A stretch of DNA of 64,000 bases, taken from NCBI RefSeq assembly GCF_003347605.1, contig NZ_QDFZ01000008.1, positions 147,638-211,637 of the forward strand, given 5' to 3'. Source of the DNA: Chryseobacterium sp. KLBC 52 (GTDB lineage: Bacteria > Bacteroidota > Bacteroidia > Flavobacteriales > Weeksellaceae). Each line of letters opens with the position of its first letter. The first letter of the stretch is position 1. Below, one piece after another: positions 7,681 to 17,136 of this stretch. Under the pieces are notes generated by a model. It did no database searches, was not told the DNA's origin, and saw only the letters and a list, made by a program, of their open reading frames with translations. Position numbers and translations under genes: made by a program.

Positions 7681-10452
7681 ATGAATAATAAGAAAACTAT
7701 TCTTTCGGCCTCAGTTTTATTTTTCCTCGGCGTATTTACTTACGGACAGGAAAAAGACAGCATAAAAGCACATAAAGACACCATAAAAACCAATAATGTA
7801 GAAGAAGTAGTCGTACTGGGTTCAAGAGCCGGTGCCAGATCTAAAGTAGACAGTCCGGTTCCTGTAGATGTATTCAATGTAAAAGAATCTTCTATTATCC
7901 TTCCACAAACCAATATCGGACAAATTCTTAATGCGGTTGCCCCTTCATTTACTTCTACCATTCAGACCAATTCAGATGGAACAGATCACCTGGATCCTGC
8001 TCAGCTGAGAGGGTTGGGTCCCGATCAGGTTTTGGTTCTGGTGAATGGAAAAAGAAGACATACTTCAGCATTGGTGAACGTCAACGGAACATCCGGAAGA
8101 GGTACGGTAGGAACTGATTTGAATGCCATTCCTTCTTTTGCTTTAAACAGAATTGAAGTACTAAGAGACGGAGCCTCCGCACAATATGGATCTGATGCCA
8201 TTGCCGGAGTAATCAATCTTGATCTGAAAAGAGATACAGGAAAACTGGCAGGGCAGATCAGTTATGGAGGAAATCTTACACCAACAGCTAATGACCACAC
8301 CGGAGATTTTGACGGGCAAAATATTCAGTTGGATTTAAACTATGGGAATAAAATCGGAACCAAAGGAGGTTTCTTTAATATCACCTGGTCTTCACAATTC
8401 AGAAATCCAACGTATAGAGCAGGTACAGAAAGCGGTCCTATCTATAACCCATATAATGCGATCGAACAACGTGCCTTGAACGACGGAGTCAACCTTTCTT
8501 CACTTTTTACCAATATTGGAAGTACACCCAATTCACAACAGATTGTAAATTACATCCATCAGTATGCGCAAAATGTGAGCTATTTTTCTCAGGGTTTACA
8601 GAATGATATTCAGGGAGCGAATACCATTTCTGCACTACAAAATGTTTTAAAATCTGCCAATTTCACCAGAGAACAGCTTAATTATTTTACTGATCAGGAG
8701 CTGGCCTACAGAGGACAGACGAGAAAGGATTTTAATATGCAGGTAGGGCAGTCGAAGCTTAATAATCATCAGCTTTTTGTGAATGCTGAAATTCCTGTAA
8801 GTGATAACTGGAAAGTGTATACTTTTGGTGGTTATAGCATAAGACACGGAACTTCCGGAGGATTCTACAGAAGACCAAGTGAAAGCAGAACTTTTACAGG
8901 GTTATATCCTAATGGTTACCTTCCACAGATCGGAACAGATATTCAGGATATCTCATTAGCAGCTGGAATTAAAGGAAAATGGGAAGGCTGGAATATTGAT
9001 TTCAGTAATACATACGGACAGAATTCATTTACCTATAATATTCAGAATACAGGAAATACCTCTTTGCGTTTTGCTTCACCAAGAGAGTTTAATGCGGGTG
9101 GTTTAAGATTTTCTCAAAATACTATTAATTTAGATTTCTCTAAAAAATATGATGTATGGGAAGGAATCAACGTAGCGTTTGGAGCAGAGCACCGTTATGA
9201 GAATTTTAAAATTACTCAGGGTGAAGTAGCTTCCTATCAGACATATGATCAGTTTGGCAATATCTGGAATGGAGATCCAAGCCAGAGAGCTACGGACTTT
9301 TTTGGACAGCCTCTGCCGGGAGGTTCTCAGGTTTTCAACGGATTTAAACCTGAAAATGCAGTGGATAAAAACAGACAGTCGGTAGCTGCTTATGCGGATG
9401 TGGAATTTAACTTTACCAACTGGTTATTGGTAGATGCTGCAGCGAGATATGAAAACTATTCAGATTTCGGGTCTACATTTAATTACAAACTGGCTTCAAG
9501 AATCAAAGTAGCGCCTGATTTCAATGTGAGATTTGCTGGTTCTACCGGATTCAGAGCACCATCTATCCACCAGATTTATTATAATGTAACCTCTACATTA
9601 TTTACGAATAATCAGCTTTTGGAAGTAGGAACTTTCAGTAATGATTCTCAGCTGGCAGGATTGCTGGATATGCCAAAACTGAAGCAGGAAACATCCAAAT
9701 CAGCAAGTGTAGGATTTACCTACAGAATTCCTTCAGCGAGTCTTACCTTTACAGCAGACGGATATTTCACGAGAATTGATAACCGTATCATTCTTACAGA
9801 CCAGTTCTTAAAAGCGAATGTTCCTCAGAAAGCACAGGAAGCTTATGATCAGTTGGGAATCAATGCAGCGCAGTTCTTTACGAATGCCATTGATACGGAA
9901 ACAAAAGGAGTGGACGTTGTAATTTCCCATAATGTGAGATTTTCAGGAATAAAACTGGATAATAATTTTGCTATTAACCTTAATAAAACGAAACAGGTTG
10001 GTGATATCCATTCTGCAGGACTTCTGCAGTCGCCACAATTGGAGAAGGTATATTTCTCTGAAAAATCAAGAGTATATCTTGAAGAGGCTGTGCCTAGAGT
10101 GAAAGCCAGTCTTTCTCACACGCTTTCATGGAAGAGTGCCACTTTCTATTTGAGAAATACCTATTTTGGAAAAGTAACAGGAGCTGATATTATTGATGTG
10201 AACGGAGACGGAATTATTGATTTTAATGAACATCAGCAGATCGGAGATAAGATTATTACGGATTTATCTGCTGCTTATCAGTTTACTAAAAATGTAGGAT
10301 TGACTTTAGGAGTAAACAATTTGTTTGATATCTATCCAACGAAAAACCTTACCGCTTCTACAAATAACGACCAATTCATCTATTCAAGATCTACTTCACA
10401 GTTTGGGCAGAATGGAAGGTATGTTTTTGCAAGATTGAATTTCAATTTTTAA
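7681..10452 (+). CDS. TonB-dependent outer-membrane receptor
   Basis: A 923-aa outer-membrane active transporter. Order: signal peptide (1-22, ending TYGQ), short linker, TonB-box-like EEVVVLGSR near residue 40, plug domain (about 45-170, with LRGLGPDQVLVLVNGKRR and the IEVLRDGASAQYGSDAIAGVINL signature), then a 22-strand type beta-barrel ending in the terminal aromatic NFNF. There is no N-terminal carboxypeptidase-like domain and no SusD partner, so it is not a polysaccharide-utilisation SusC. An EF-hand-like DVNGDGIIDFNEH lies near the C-terminus. The substrate cannot be told; iron chelates and peptides are possible. It is monocistronic with its own promoter and terminator. Confidence 0.92.
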   Translation: MNNKKTILSASVLFFLGVFTYGQEKDSIKAHKDTIKTNNVEEVVVLGSRAGARSKVDSPVPVDVFNVKESSIILPQTNIGQILNAVAPSFTSTIQTNSDGTDHLDPAQLRGLGPDQVLVLVNGKRRHTSALVNVNGTSGRGTVGTDLNAIPSFALNRIEVLRDGASAQYGSDAIAGVINLDLKRDTGKLAGQISYGGNLTPTANDHTGDFDGQNIQLDLNYGNKIGTKGGFFNITWSSQFRNPTYRAGTESGPIYNPYNAIEQRALNDGVNLSSLFTNIGSTPNSQQIVNYIHQYAQNVSYFSQGLQNDIQGANTISALQNVLKSANFTREQLNYFTDQELAYRGQTRKDFNMQVGQSKLNNHQLFVNAEIPVSDNWKVYTFGGYSIRHGTSGGFYRRPSESRTFTGLYPNGYLPQIGTDIQDISLAAGIKGKWEGWNIDFSNTYGQNSFTYNIQNTGNTSLRFASPREFNAGGLRFSQNTINLDFSKKYDVWEGINVAFGAEHRYENFKITQGEVASYQTYDQFGNIWNGDPSQRATDFFGQPLPGGSQVFNGFKPENAVDKNRQSVAAYADVEFNFTNWLLVDAAARYENYSDFGSTFNYKLASRIKVAPDFNVRFAGSTGFRAPSIHQIYYNVTSTLFTNNQLLEVGTFSNDSQLAGLLDMPKLKQETSKSASVGFTYRIPSASLTFTADGYFTRIDNRIILTDQFLKANVPQKAQEAYDQLGINAAQFFTNAIDTETKGVDVVISHNVRFSGIKLDNNFAINLNKTKQVGDIHSAGLLQSPQLEKVYFSEKSRVYLEEAVPRVKASLSHTLSWKSATFYLRNTYFGKVTGADIIDVNGDGIIDFNEHQQIGDKIITDLSAAYQFTKNVGLTLGVNNLFDIYPTKNLTASTNNDQFIYSRSTSQFGQNGRYVFARLNFNF

Positions 10453-10474
10453 ATAAAACAAAAGATAATGCTAT

Positions 10475-10507
10475 AAAAAACAGTTCAGAAATCCTGAACT
10501 GTTTTTT
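10475..10507 (+). terminator. Terminator of the TonB receptor gene
   Basis: A perfect 14-bp stem, AAAAAACAGTTCAG / CTGAACTGTTTTTT, with a 5-nt loop and a T tail, 22 bp after the stop. Confidence 0.9.
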
Positions 10508-10540
10508 CTTTATGTAATATGAATTAAACTTTTATTTTTG

Positions 10541-10655
10541 AACCATTAAGATGTAATAAGAGTTTAAGAGTAGTAAGATAAGCTTCGCTTTAAGCTTAAG
10601 AATCAAAATGATTCACCTTAACTATACTTTATTTCTTCAATCCTCCTTAATGGTT
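10541..10655. repeat. 115-bp element with 10-bp terminal inverted repeats
   Basis: AACCATTAAG at 10541-10550 is exactly inverted as CTTAATGGTT at 10646-10655. Inside are two more perfect hairpins, TAAGCTT/AAGCTTA (10579-10598) and GAATCA/TGATTC (10600-10614). The layout is that of a small non-coding palindromic element between the receptor and cstA. Confidence 0.7.
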
Positions 10656-10676
10656 TTTCTTTATAAAATTTGAATC

Positions 10677-12518
10677 TTATCTTTCTACCAGTTCTTTCAC
10701 TGGTTCACCATAATGGTCAATTTCAGTTGTTTTGATTTGAAGCAGCTGATACCACTTTCTGAAAGCTCCTGCAAATACAATAAGCATCAGAACCATGGCT
10801 GTCACCGCTAAAGCAGCCAGCAAATACTGTCCTTTAGGAATATAAATGGCAGTTACTTGAATATAACCTGCCCAGAAGGTAATTCCCGCCATAAACACAC
10901 CCGGAATAGCCGAGCATAAAGCATATTTTCCTCTGTTCATTCTGATCAGCATTGTTGTACAGACGATAAGTCCGCAAGCTGCCAAAAGCTGATTACTGAT
11001 TCCGAATAACGGCCAGATACTGTTTACATTTCCGGTATACACCAAATATCCCCAGGCAAAAGTGAAAAGGAGACTGCTGATAATGATCCCCGGAATCCAG
11101 TTTTTATCATTGAATTTTGGTATCACAGATCCCAGCATTTCCTGCAAAAAGAAACGTCCGACTCTTGTGCCTGCATCAATGGCAGTAAGAATAAATACTG
11201 CTTCAAACATAATGGCAAAATTATACCAATAAGCCGTCAGCTGGTCCATATACGGGATTTTATTAAAGATATGGGCCATTCCCACGGCCAGAGATACTGC
11301 ACCTCCGGTTCTGCCATACAGATCAATACCTATTTTCTGGGAGTAATAATCAATATCTACCCCATGTAGGGAAGGGTGCGCTGCCAGAAATGAGTCATAA
11401 GCCTCTTTGGGTGTATTGATCGCAAAATAATCACCCGGCATCAAAGTACATGCTGCAATAAGCGCCATCAATGCCACAAAACCTTCCACAAGCATAGCTC
11501 CGTATCCTACAAAAAGAATTTCTCTTTCCTTATTAAGCATTTTTGGAGTCGTTCCGGTAGCAATCACCGCATGGAATCCGGAAATCGCTCCGCAGGCAAT
11601 TACAATGAAGATAAAAGGAAGCACCGGACCGCCAATAATAGGGCCACCGCCATTAACAAAAGCTGTGATAGCAGGCATCTGTATCGTAGGATGAATAACG
11701 ATTACCCCGATAGCCAGCATAATAATAGTTCCTATCTTTAAATAAGTCGAAAGATAATCTCTTGGAACCAAAAGAAGCCATACCGGCAATACAGAAGCAA
11801 TAAAACCATACAGTGGGATCGCTATAGAAATCGTTTTAATATCCCAGGAAAATAAACCATTCATCGTAGGATTCTGCATCAGGGTGTGTCCTCCTATAAT
11901 CCCTGCCACAAGGAGAATGCCTCCTAAAATACTGGCAAACAGTACGCTGTTCTTTTTATAACGCATAATCAACCCCATAATGATGGCAATAGGCATCGTA
12001 ATGATTACTGTAAAAAGAGACCATGAAGCTTCATGCATCGCGTTGATGCAAGCTAAAGATAGGCCTGCAAGTGTAAGAATCAAAATGAAGAGGATCGCAA
12101 AACCTGCTACCGTACCCGGTGCTTTCCCGATTTCTTTGGAAGCAATCGTGGCTAGACTTTGCCCTTTATGTCTCACTGAAGCAAAAAGAACAATCATATC
12201 ATGAACCCCACCTCCCAGTACGCATCCTATCAATATCCATAAAGCTCCCGGAAGATATCCGAACTGTGCAGCAAGAACAGGTCCTACCAAAGGCCCGGCA
12301 GCTGCAATAGCTGCAAAATGATGCCCGAAAAGTACATTTTTATTGGTAGCCACATAATCTTTACCATCGGCAAATTCTACAGCAGGTGTTGTATTCTGGT
12401 CATTGAGCCGGAGAACTTTGTTGGCAATGAAAATACCATAAAAACGGTAAGCTATTGCAAAAAGAAGAACAGATACAAAGATGAGCGTAAGCGCATTGAT
12501 ATTGTTTAAAGATTCCAT
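10677..12518 (-). CDS. cstA: Carbon starvation protein CstA family transporter
   Basis: A 613-aa polytopic inner-membrane protein with about 16 hydrophobic segments. The CstA/BtsT family imports pyruvate or peptides, usually as nutrients become scarce. Family signatures: FGHHFAAIAAAGPLVGPVLA near residue 65, GGGVHDM, VRHKGQSLATIA, and the central SGFHAVIATGTTPK and DAGTRVGRF segments. It is about 90 residues shorter than E. coli CstA, as is usual for the compact branch. It stands alone between repeat-bearing spacers. No LytTR/BtsSR-type regulator is in the window. Confidence 0.93.
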   Translation of the reverse strand: MESLNNINALTLIFVSVLLFAIAYRFYGIFIANKVLRLNDQNTTPAVEFADGKDYVATNKNVLFGHHFAAIAAAGPLVGPVLAAQFGYLPGALWILIGCVLGGGVHDMIVLFASVRHKGQSLATIASKEIGKAPGTVAGFAILFILILTLAGLSLACINAMHEASWSLFTVIITMPIAIIMGLIMRYKKNSVLFASILGGILLVAGIIGGHTLMQNPTMNGLFSWDIKTISIAIPLYGFIASVLPVWLLLVPRDYLSTYLKIGTIIMLAIGVIVIHPTIQMPAITAFVNGGGPIIGGPVLPFIFIVIACGAISGFHAVIATGTTPKMLNKEREILFVGYGAMLVEGFVALMALIAACTLMPGDYFAINTPKEAYDSFLAAHPSLHGVDIDYYSQKIGIDLYGRTGGAVSLAVGMAHIFNKIPYMDQLTAYWYNFAIMFEAVFILTAIDAGTRVGRFFLQEMLGSVIPKFNDKNWIPGIIISSLLFTFAWGYLVYTGNVNSIWPLFGISNQLLAACGLIVCTTMLIRMNRGKYALCSAIPGVFMAGITFWAGYIQVTAIYIPKGQYLLAALAVTAMVLMLIVFAGAFRKWYQLLQIKTTEIDHYGEPVKELVER

Positions 12519-12712
12519 ATTGCTTATTTTTATTGATGAAAAATTAAATTATTGGTGTTTTTATTGTTAATAATTTAAACAAAGACCAAGGTAATTAATT
12601 CTCAATGAAAAAATATCAATATGTATATCAATCTAGCAAATTTGTGATTTGTTTATTATTTATCGTTGTGGCTAATAGTGTTTTGTATTATTCTTAAACA
12701 GGAATATGTATA

Positions 12713-13747
12713 TTACTTCTTTTGTGAAAGAATGAATTCCACCATCTGATCCGTAAGTTGATCCAGATAAGCCTTATCAGTCGTGCCAAAACCATGCACT
12801 CCGCCATCAACGACGATCAGGGAGTTCTGTATTTTGGCTCTGTTTAATTTTCTGTGGAGCTTTTTAGACTGGCTTAACGGAACAATTTTATCATTATTCC
12901 CCTGAACAATTAAAGTAGGAACTCCTCCGGAAACAAAATAGACAGGGGAAATCGTTTTAAGATAATCAATAGCGCTGTCCTGATCTTTTCTGATATTATA
13001 TCCGGAAATTCCTTTGACAAGATTTTCCTGTAAACCGACAATTTTTTTAGACATTAATCCGATCATTCCTACCGGAATTGTTCCTAATCTTGTATGAAAA
13101 AGCTTATTAAGATCAGCCGGCCCATAATGATCAATCACATAATTCACTTTAGCCGAATAAGAGGAAAGTTCGGGATTGCCCAGATAAGTATTGTCTGGTG
13201 TATAGGCTGCCATGAGGGATAGGTGAGCTCCGGCAGAAGCCCCGAACAACCCGATATTATTGGGATCAAGATGATACTGCTCTGCATTTTTTCTTACCCA
13301 TCTTATAGCATCTTTGGTATCTTCCAAAGGCAAAGGAAAATGAATGCTGTCACTTAAAAGCGTATAATTGATACTGATTACCGCATACTGTTTGTCTATC
13401 AGTTTTTTTACAGTCGTTTCAAGATAATTATCTGCATTAACCACTTTGTCGCCTTCTACCCATCCGCCTCCGTGAACATAGATCAATACCGGAAGTTTTT
13501 CAGTGGTGGCATTCTTGGGAGTGTAGAGATCAAGAGCGAGAGGTTTGCCCTTTCTGTTCGTTTTGTACACGATATCTTCGGAAACTGTTGCAATTTCAGG
13601 AAGTAATGTACTTTTTACAGCAGCAGCTTTGTTCGGTCTTAATGGTAATTCTTGTGAAAAAAATAAATTTGTAAAGCTTAAAAATAAAATAAAAAACAGG
13701 TTTGTGAAAAACCTGTAGATTGGTATGTTGTTTGTCGGTAAATTCAT
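12713..13747 (-). CDS. Secreted alpha/beta hydrolase (BD-FAE / carboxylesterase type)
   Basis: A 344-aa esterase-like enzyme with a signal sequence (about 1-31) that should place it in the periplasm or outside. The oxyanion motif HGGGW starts at residue 92, the nucleophile elbow GASAG spans 169-173 (Ser171), and the C-terminal acid and base lie in NNDKIVP and GGVHGFGT. This HGGG plus GxSxG arrangement is that of the hormone-sensitive lipase/BD-FAE branch. The substrate is unknown. It sits 21 bp from the DUF3037 gene in the same direction and may be co-transcribed with it. Confidence 0.88.
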   Translation of the reverse strand: MNLPTNNIPIYRFFTNLFFILFLSFTNLFFSQELPLRPNKAAAVKSTLLPEIATVSEDIVYKTNRKGKPLALDLYTPKNATTEKLPVLIYVHGGGWVEGDKVVNADNYLETTVKKLIDKQYAVISINYTLLSDSIHFPLPLEDTKDAIRWVRKNAEQYHLDPNNIGLFGASAGAHLSLMAAYTPDNTYLGNPELSSYSAKVNYVIDHYGPADLNKLFHTRLGTIPVGMIGLMSKKIVGLQENLVKGISGYNIRKDQDSAIDYLKTISPVYFVSGGVPTLIVQGNNDKIVPLSQSKKLHRKLNRAKIQNSLIVVDGGVHGFGTTDKAYLDQLTDQMVEFILSQKK

Positions 13748-13768
13748 AATAAATTTTTTAAGGAAGTG

Positions 13769-14152
13769 TTACTTTACTAACTCCTCAAAAAGCTTACCAA
13801 AAGTAGCGTTCAGATCCTTTGATTTTCCCGGATGAGGTCTTGAGGTCTGTATCACAGAACTTCTTACCGCTGTCAGCCATCGGAAACGTTCCGGAATATC
13901 AAAAAAAGCAATAGGGCCGCCATCTTTCTCACCGTTAGCAATTTTTTGAAAGCTTTCAAGATTGTGGATGATATCATCGTAATCCAGTTTGCTGTGCATC
14001 AGTTTGAACTTGTCCGGACACAAATAGAATTCCACTCTGATGAATTTCTCCTTTTTGGAAAACATCACCAGCCCGATATTGAAAAACTCTTCTCTTTCAA
14101 CTTTAGGTACCAGGCGTATTACCGCATATTCATATATTTTATCCTCTTGCAT
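13769..14152 (-). CDS. DUF3037 family protein
   Basis: A 127-aa soluble protein with the DUF3037 signature YEYAVIRLVPKVEREEFFNIGLVMF at its N-terminus. Its biochemical function is unknown to me. The start codon overlaps the 3' end of the HipA-like kinase gene by 14 bp, which implies translational coupling. The kinase/DUF3037 pair recurs across bacteria, so the two products probably work together. Confidence 0.85.
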   Translation of the reverse strand: MQEDKIYEYAVIRLVPKVEREEFFNIGLVMFSKKEKFIRVEFYLCPDKFKLMHSKLDYDDIIHNLESFQKIANGEKDGGPIAFFDIPERFRWLTAVRSSVIQTSRPHPGKSKDLNATFGKLFEELVK

Positions 14153-14912
14153 TTTTCGCTTCGTTTACAAAGATTTGAGAATTTTCTAATCTGGTTTTCA
14201 TAAATTGAAAATAGATTTCACGAATTTCATCCGGTGTTTCATCCGCATCATTCCAGTGTAACCAGTCTTCAGGAATCATGTTGACAATGTCTCTGAAGAG
14301 CGTATCATTCAAAATTTCATGAGCAAATTTATCAGCTTCGTCAAGCATTTTTGCCTTAGGAAGAAGCACGTGGTCTTTCACGTATTTGAAAGGGGTTTTA
14401 GCTGCTGCATCAAAATTCTGCCATGAGTGGTGGAAGTAGAACGAAGCACCGTTATCGATGATCCAAAGTTCTTTATGCCACATCAGCATATTTGTATTTT
14501 TAAAAGTACGGTCGATGTTGGTAATGAATGCATCCAGCCATACTATTTTTGAAGCCAGAAGCGGATCCACACTTACTCCCGGATCATACGTAATAGAACC
14601 GGAAAGATAATGTAACCCGAGATTCAGTCCTTCAGAAAACTTCAGAAGATCCTGGATTTCCTCATCGGCTTCCGTTCTTCCGAAATCAGCATCAAGATTA
14701 ACGAAAACAAGTTCAGGAATTTTAAGTCCCAAAGCTTCGGTAATTTTCCCACCCAACAGTTCGGAGATCAGCATTTTTACCCCATGGCCTGCGCCACGGA
14801 ATTTTAATACATATTTGAAATCATCATCAGCTTCTGCCAGAGCCGGAAGAGATCCTCCTTCTCTCAGGGGCAGAATGTAACGCATCACGGTTACAGTTCT
14901 TAAATTCTGCAT
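14139..14912 (-). CDS. HipA-like kinase domain protein
   Basis: A 257-aa protein of the compact HipA-like kinase family. It opens with RYILPLREGGSLPAL and KYVLKFRGAGHG (a nucleotide-binding strand with the likely ATP Lys). Later come the catalytic-loop-like LDAFITNIDRTFKNTN and the metal-binding-like IDNGASFYFHH. It lacks the N-terminal subdomain of true HipA and no HipB-type antitoxin is adjacent, so a classical persistence toxin is unlikely. Its partner is DUF3037, overlapping by 14 bp. A kinase function is inferred from family resemblance; the target is unknown. Confidence 0.8.
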   Translation of the reverse strand: MQNLRTVTVMRYILPLREGGSLPALAEADDDFKYVLKFRGAGHGVKMLISELLGGKITEALGLKIPELVFVNLDADFGRTEADEEIQDLLKFSEGLNLGLHYLSGSITYDPGVSVDPLLASKIVWLDAFITNIDRTFKNTNMLMWHKELWIIDNGASFYFHHSWQNFDAAAKTPFKYVKDHVLLPKAKMLDEADKFAHEILNDTLFRDIVNMIPEDWLHWNDADETPDEIREIYFQFMKTRLENSQIFVNEAKNARG

Positions 14913-14927
14913 GCAGCAAAAATAAGC

Positions 14928-16184
14928 TTATTTTTTAATAATTTTTTTAGTGAATTCCTTTTCTCCTGTTTTATATTGCAGGAAATAAACTCCGCTGGTC
15001 AGATGCTGAAGTGAAATACTATAGCCGGTCTCTGTTTTATTCAAATGATAAGGAATGATTTTTCCTGAAGCTTCTGTAAGGGAAATTACTTCAAATTTCT
15101 TTTTAGAAACGACATTAACAAGGTTTTGAACAGGATTGGGATAGATTTGAATACCGTTTTCTATACTTGTTTCCGCTGTATGCAACGTGTTGACAACAAC
15201 CAGTTTTGTTTTGGTCGTAGTTGCTCCGCAGGCATCTGTTGTAAGTTTTACCTGATAATTTCCTCCCACAGTATAGGTGTGTGTCGGATTTTCCAGCGTA
15301 GAAGTCGTTCCATCACCAAAATCCCATGAATAGTTGGCTGAATTCTGAGTTGCATTCGTAAACTGAACGGTGCCTGCTCCGGTAAGCTGATAAGTAAATC
15401 TGCTGTGAACATCATTGTTGGTCACATACCATTGACCAGGCTCATTGTACACTTCTGTTTTCACAATTTCTTTAATCAGTTGCGCCTGTGCCGGAGTAAG
15501 ATTTCCATTAAAAGGAACCTGCGTAGGATCTTTCTTGAATATAATAGTGTAAAATGTATACGCAGCAGCCATAGAACCAATGTAGCTCGGGTGCGATTCA
15601 TCCTGATCATACAATTCAATGGCCGGGTTTTGTTCTCTGATCGTTCTCCAGACTTTACCTACAGGAGAGACAATGCCTTCATTGTTCATCGCCATTTCCA
15701 TATAACGGTTATAAATTTGAGTGTCCATTCCCTGATACGTACAGACTGTGGGAAGTCCCGGGCAATTGGCTGCATCACCATTTTTTCGGCCCCACGTCAT
15801 ATAGAAAATAACATTTCCACAAGGATTGGCTGTTTTAATTAAATTGGAAAGCTGAAGGGCATAAGGATACACCTGGTTTTGTACCTGTGAATCAGGAAAC
15901 GAAGGAAGCTGGCTCTGTTCCTGCAGTACCACGTAATCCCAGTTTCCCTGATTAATGTCTGTAGTGACATTTGGGTTATTGGCATGATCCTGCAGGGTAG
16001 CACCTCCCGGAGTCTGACTGTGATGTTCGAATACATCGCCGTTAGATGTGGCAATACTTTGAATAAGACCAGGTAAATTGTTAACATAAGTATAACTGTT
16101 TCCAATAAAAAAGACCCTTTTGGTCGTCTGGCTCAGGATCAAAGAAAATGTAATTAAAAATAAAAAAAGTAGAGTTTTTTTCAT
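14928..16184 (-). CDS. T9SS-exported SGNH-type hydrolase with PKD domain
   Basis: A 418-aa secreted protein with four parts: signal peptide (1-18), an SGNH/DUF4886-like hydrolase domain, a PKD domain (about 268-325, with YSWDFGDGTTS) and a type A T9SS sorting domain (about 345-418, from IYPNPVQNLVNV to the basic KKIIKK end). The nucleophile is probably Ser30 in FIGNSYT, and the Asp/His pair is D195-E-S-H198 with P199. The protein should cross the outer membrane through the type IX secretion system and be released or surface-attached. The natural ester substrate is unknown, possibly a glycan or lipid. It is 15 bp upstream of the HipA-like gene in the same direction. Confidence 0.88.
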   Translation of the reverse strand: MKKTLLFLFLITFSLILSQTTKRVFFIGNSYTYVNNLPGLIQSIATSNGDVFEHHSQTPGGATLQDHANNPNVTTDINQGNWDYVVLQEQSQLPSFPDSQVQNQVYPYALQLSNLIKTANPCGNVIFYMTWGRKNGDAANCPGLPTVCTYQGMDTQIYNRYMEMAMNNEGIVSPVGKVWRTIREQNPAIELYDQDESHPSYIGSMAAAYTFYTIIFKKDPTQVPFNGNLTPAQAQLIKEIVKTEVYNEPGQWYVTNNDVHSRFTYQLTGAGTVQFTNATQNSANYSWDFGDGTTSTLENPTHTYTVGGNYQVKLTTDACGATTTKTKLVVVNTLHTAETSIENGIQIYPNPVQNLVNVVSKKKFEVISLTEASGKIIPYHLNKTETGYSISLQHLTSGVYFLQYKTGEKEFTKKIIKK

Positions 16185-16245
16185 AAATTTCAGTTTGAAT
16201 TCATCCTATAAATATAAATAATATTAAGTAAAACCCATTTGTTTT

Positions 16246-17088
16246 ATGAATTTGATTATAGAAAAGAATATATACTTAGAAAATAAAGAAACAAAAGGTT
16301 TTCTTGCTGATGCTTTTTATAAAGACGTTGAAAAAAAACTTCCTTTGGTCATATTTGTTCACGGATATAAAGGCTATAAAGATTGGGGAGCCTGGAATCT
16401 GATGGCTGAAAAGTTTGGGGAAGCAGGTTTTTTCTTTGTCAAGTTTAATTTTTCACATAACGGGACTACAACTGATGATCCGTTCAACTTCGGTGATCTT
16501 GAAGCTTTTGGGCAGAATAATTATTCTAAAGAACTTTCCGATCTTGGAGTAGTAATTGACCACTTTAGTAAAGATCGGCATGTGGATGATGAAAAGATTG
16601 TGCTGATCGGGCATAGCAGAGGTGGGGGAATTTCTATTATTAAAACTTTTGAAGATGAAAGGATTAACGGCCTTATTACGTTGGCCAGTGTGGATACTTT
16701 AGATCGTTTCCCAAAAGATACTGCTTTTGAAAACTGGAAAAATAATGGTGTTTATTATGCTTTAAATGGGCGTACCCAACAGGAAATGCCTCATTATTAT
16801 CAGTTTTATGAAGATTATGAAAAAGATATTCACCGTTTTGATATAGAAAGAGCTGCAGAAATGGCTAAAGCGTATATGCTCATCATTCATGGAACAGAAG
16901 ATGAAGCGGTAGAGGTGAAACAGGCAGAACATCTTCATATTCTTCACCCCAATTCTGAATTGTTTCTGATTGAAAATGCCAACCATACTTTCGGAGCAAA
17001 AGAACCATGGGAAGGAAATGAATTACCAAAAGATCTCCATACGGTAACTGAAAAATGTATTTACTTTATCAAGGAAAAATTGAAATAA
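16246..17088 (+). CDS. Cytoplasmic alpha/beta hydrolase
   Basis: A 280-aa enzyme without a signal peptide. The alpha/beta-hydrolase landmarks are FVHGYKGYKDWG (oxyanion region, about 38-49), GHSRGGG with Ser124 as nucleophile, HGTEDEAV supplying the acid, and NHTFG supplying the catalytic His. The architecture resembles dienelactone hydrolase or BAAT/acyl-peptidase-like esterases; no substrate can be assigned. It is divergent from the SGNH hydrolase and followed 48 bp later by a lipoprotein gene. Confidence 0.85.
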   Translation: MNLIIEKNIYLENKETKGFLADAFYKDVEKKLPLVIFVHGYKGYKDWGAWNLMAEKFGEAGFFFVKFNFSHNGTTTDDPFNFGDLEAFGQNNYSKELSDLGVVIDHFSKDRHVDDEKIVLIGHSRGGGISIIKTFEDERINGLITLASVDTLDRFPKDTAFENWKNNGVYYALNGRTQQEMPHYYQFYEDYEKDIHRFDIERAAEMAKAYMLIIHGTEDEAVEVKQAEHLHILHPNSELFLIENANHTFGAKEPWEGNELPKDLHTVTEKCIYFIKEKLK

Positions 17089-17136
17089 AACGTTTAAAAC
17101 TACGTTATTATTTAGTAACCACTATAAAATATATTT

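Noticed and set aside
14139-14912. HipBA toxin-antitoxin system
   Set aside because: No helix-turn-helix antitoxin is next to the kinase, the kinase lacks the N-terminal subdomain of HipA, and the partner is DUF3037.
15405-15842. 145-codon open frame on the plus strand
   Set aside because: Antisense to the SGNH-PKD-T9SS gene; the sense frame has catalytic and sorting motifs.
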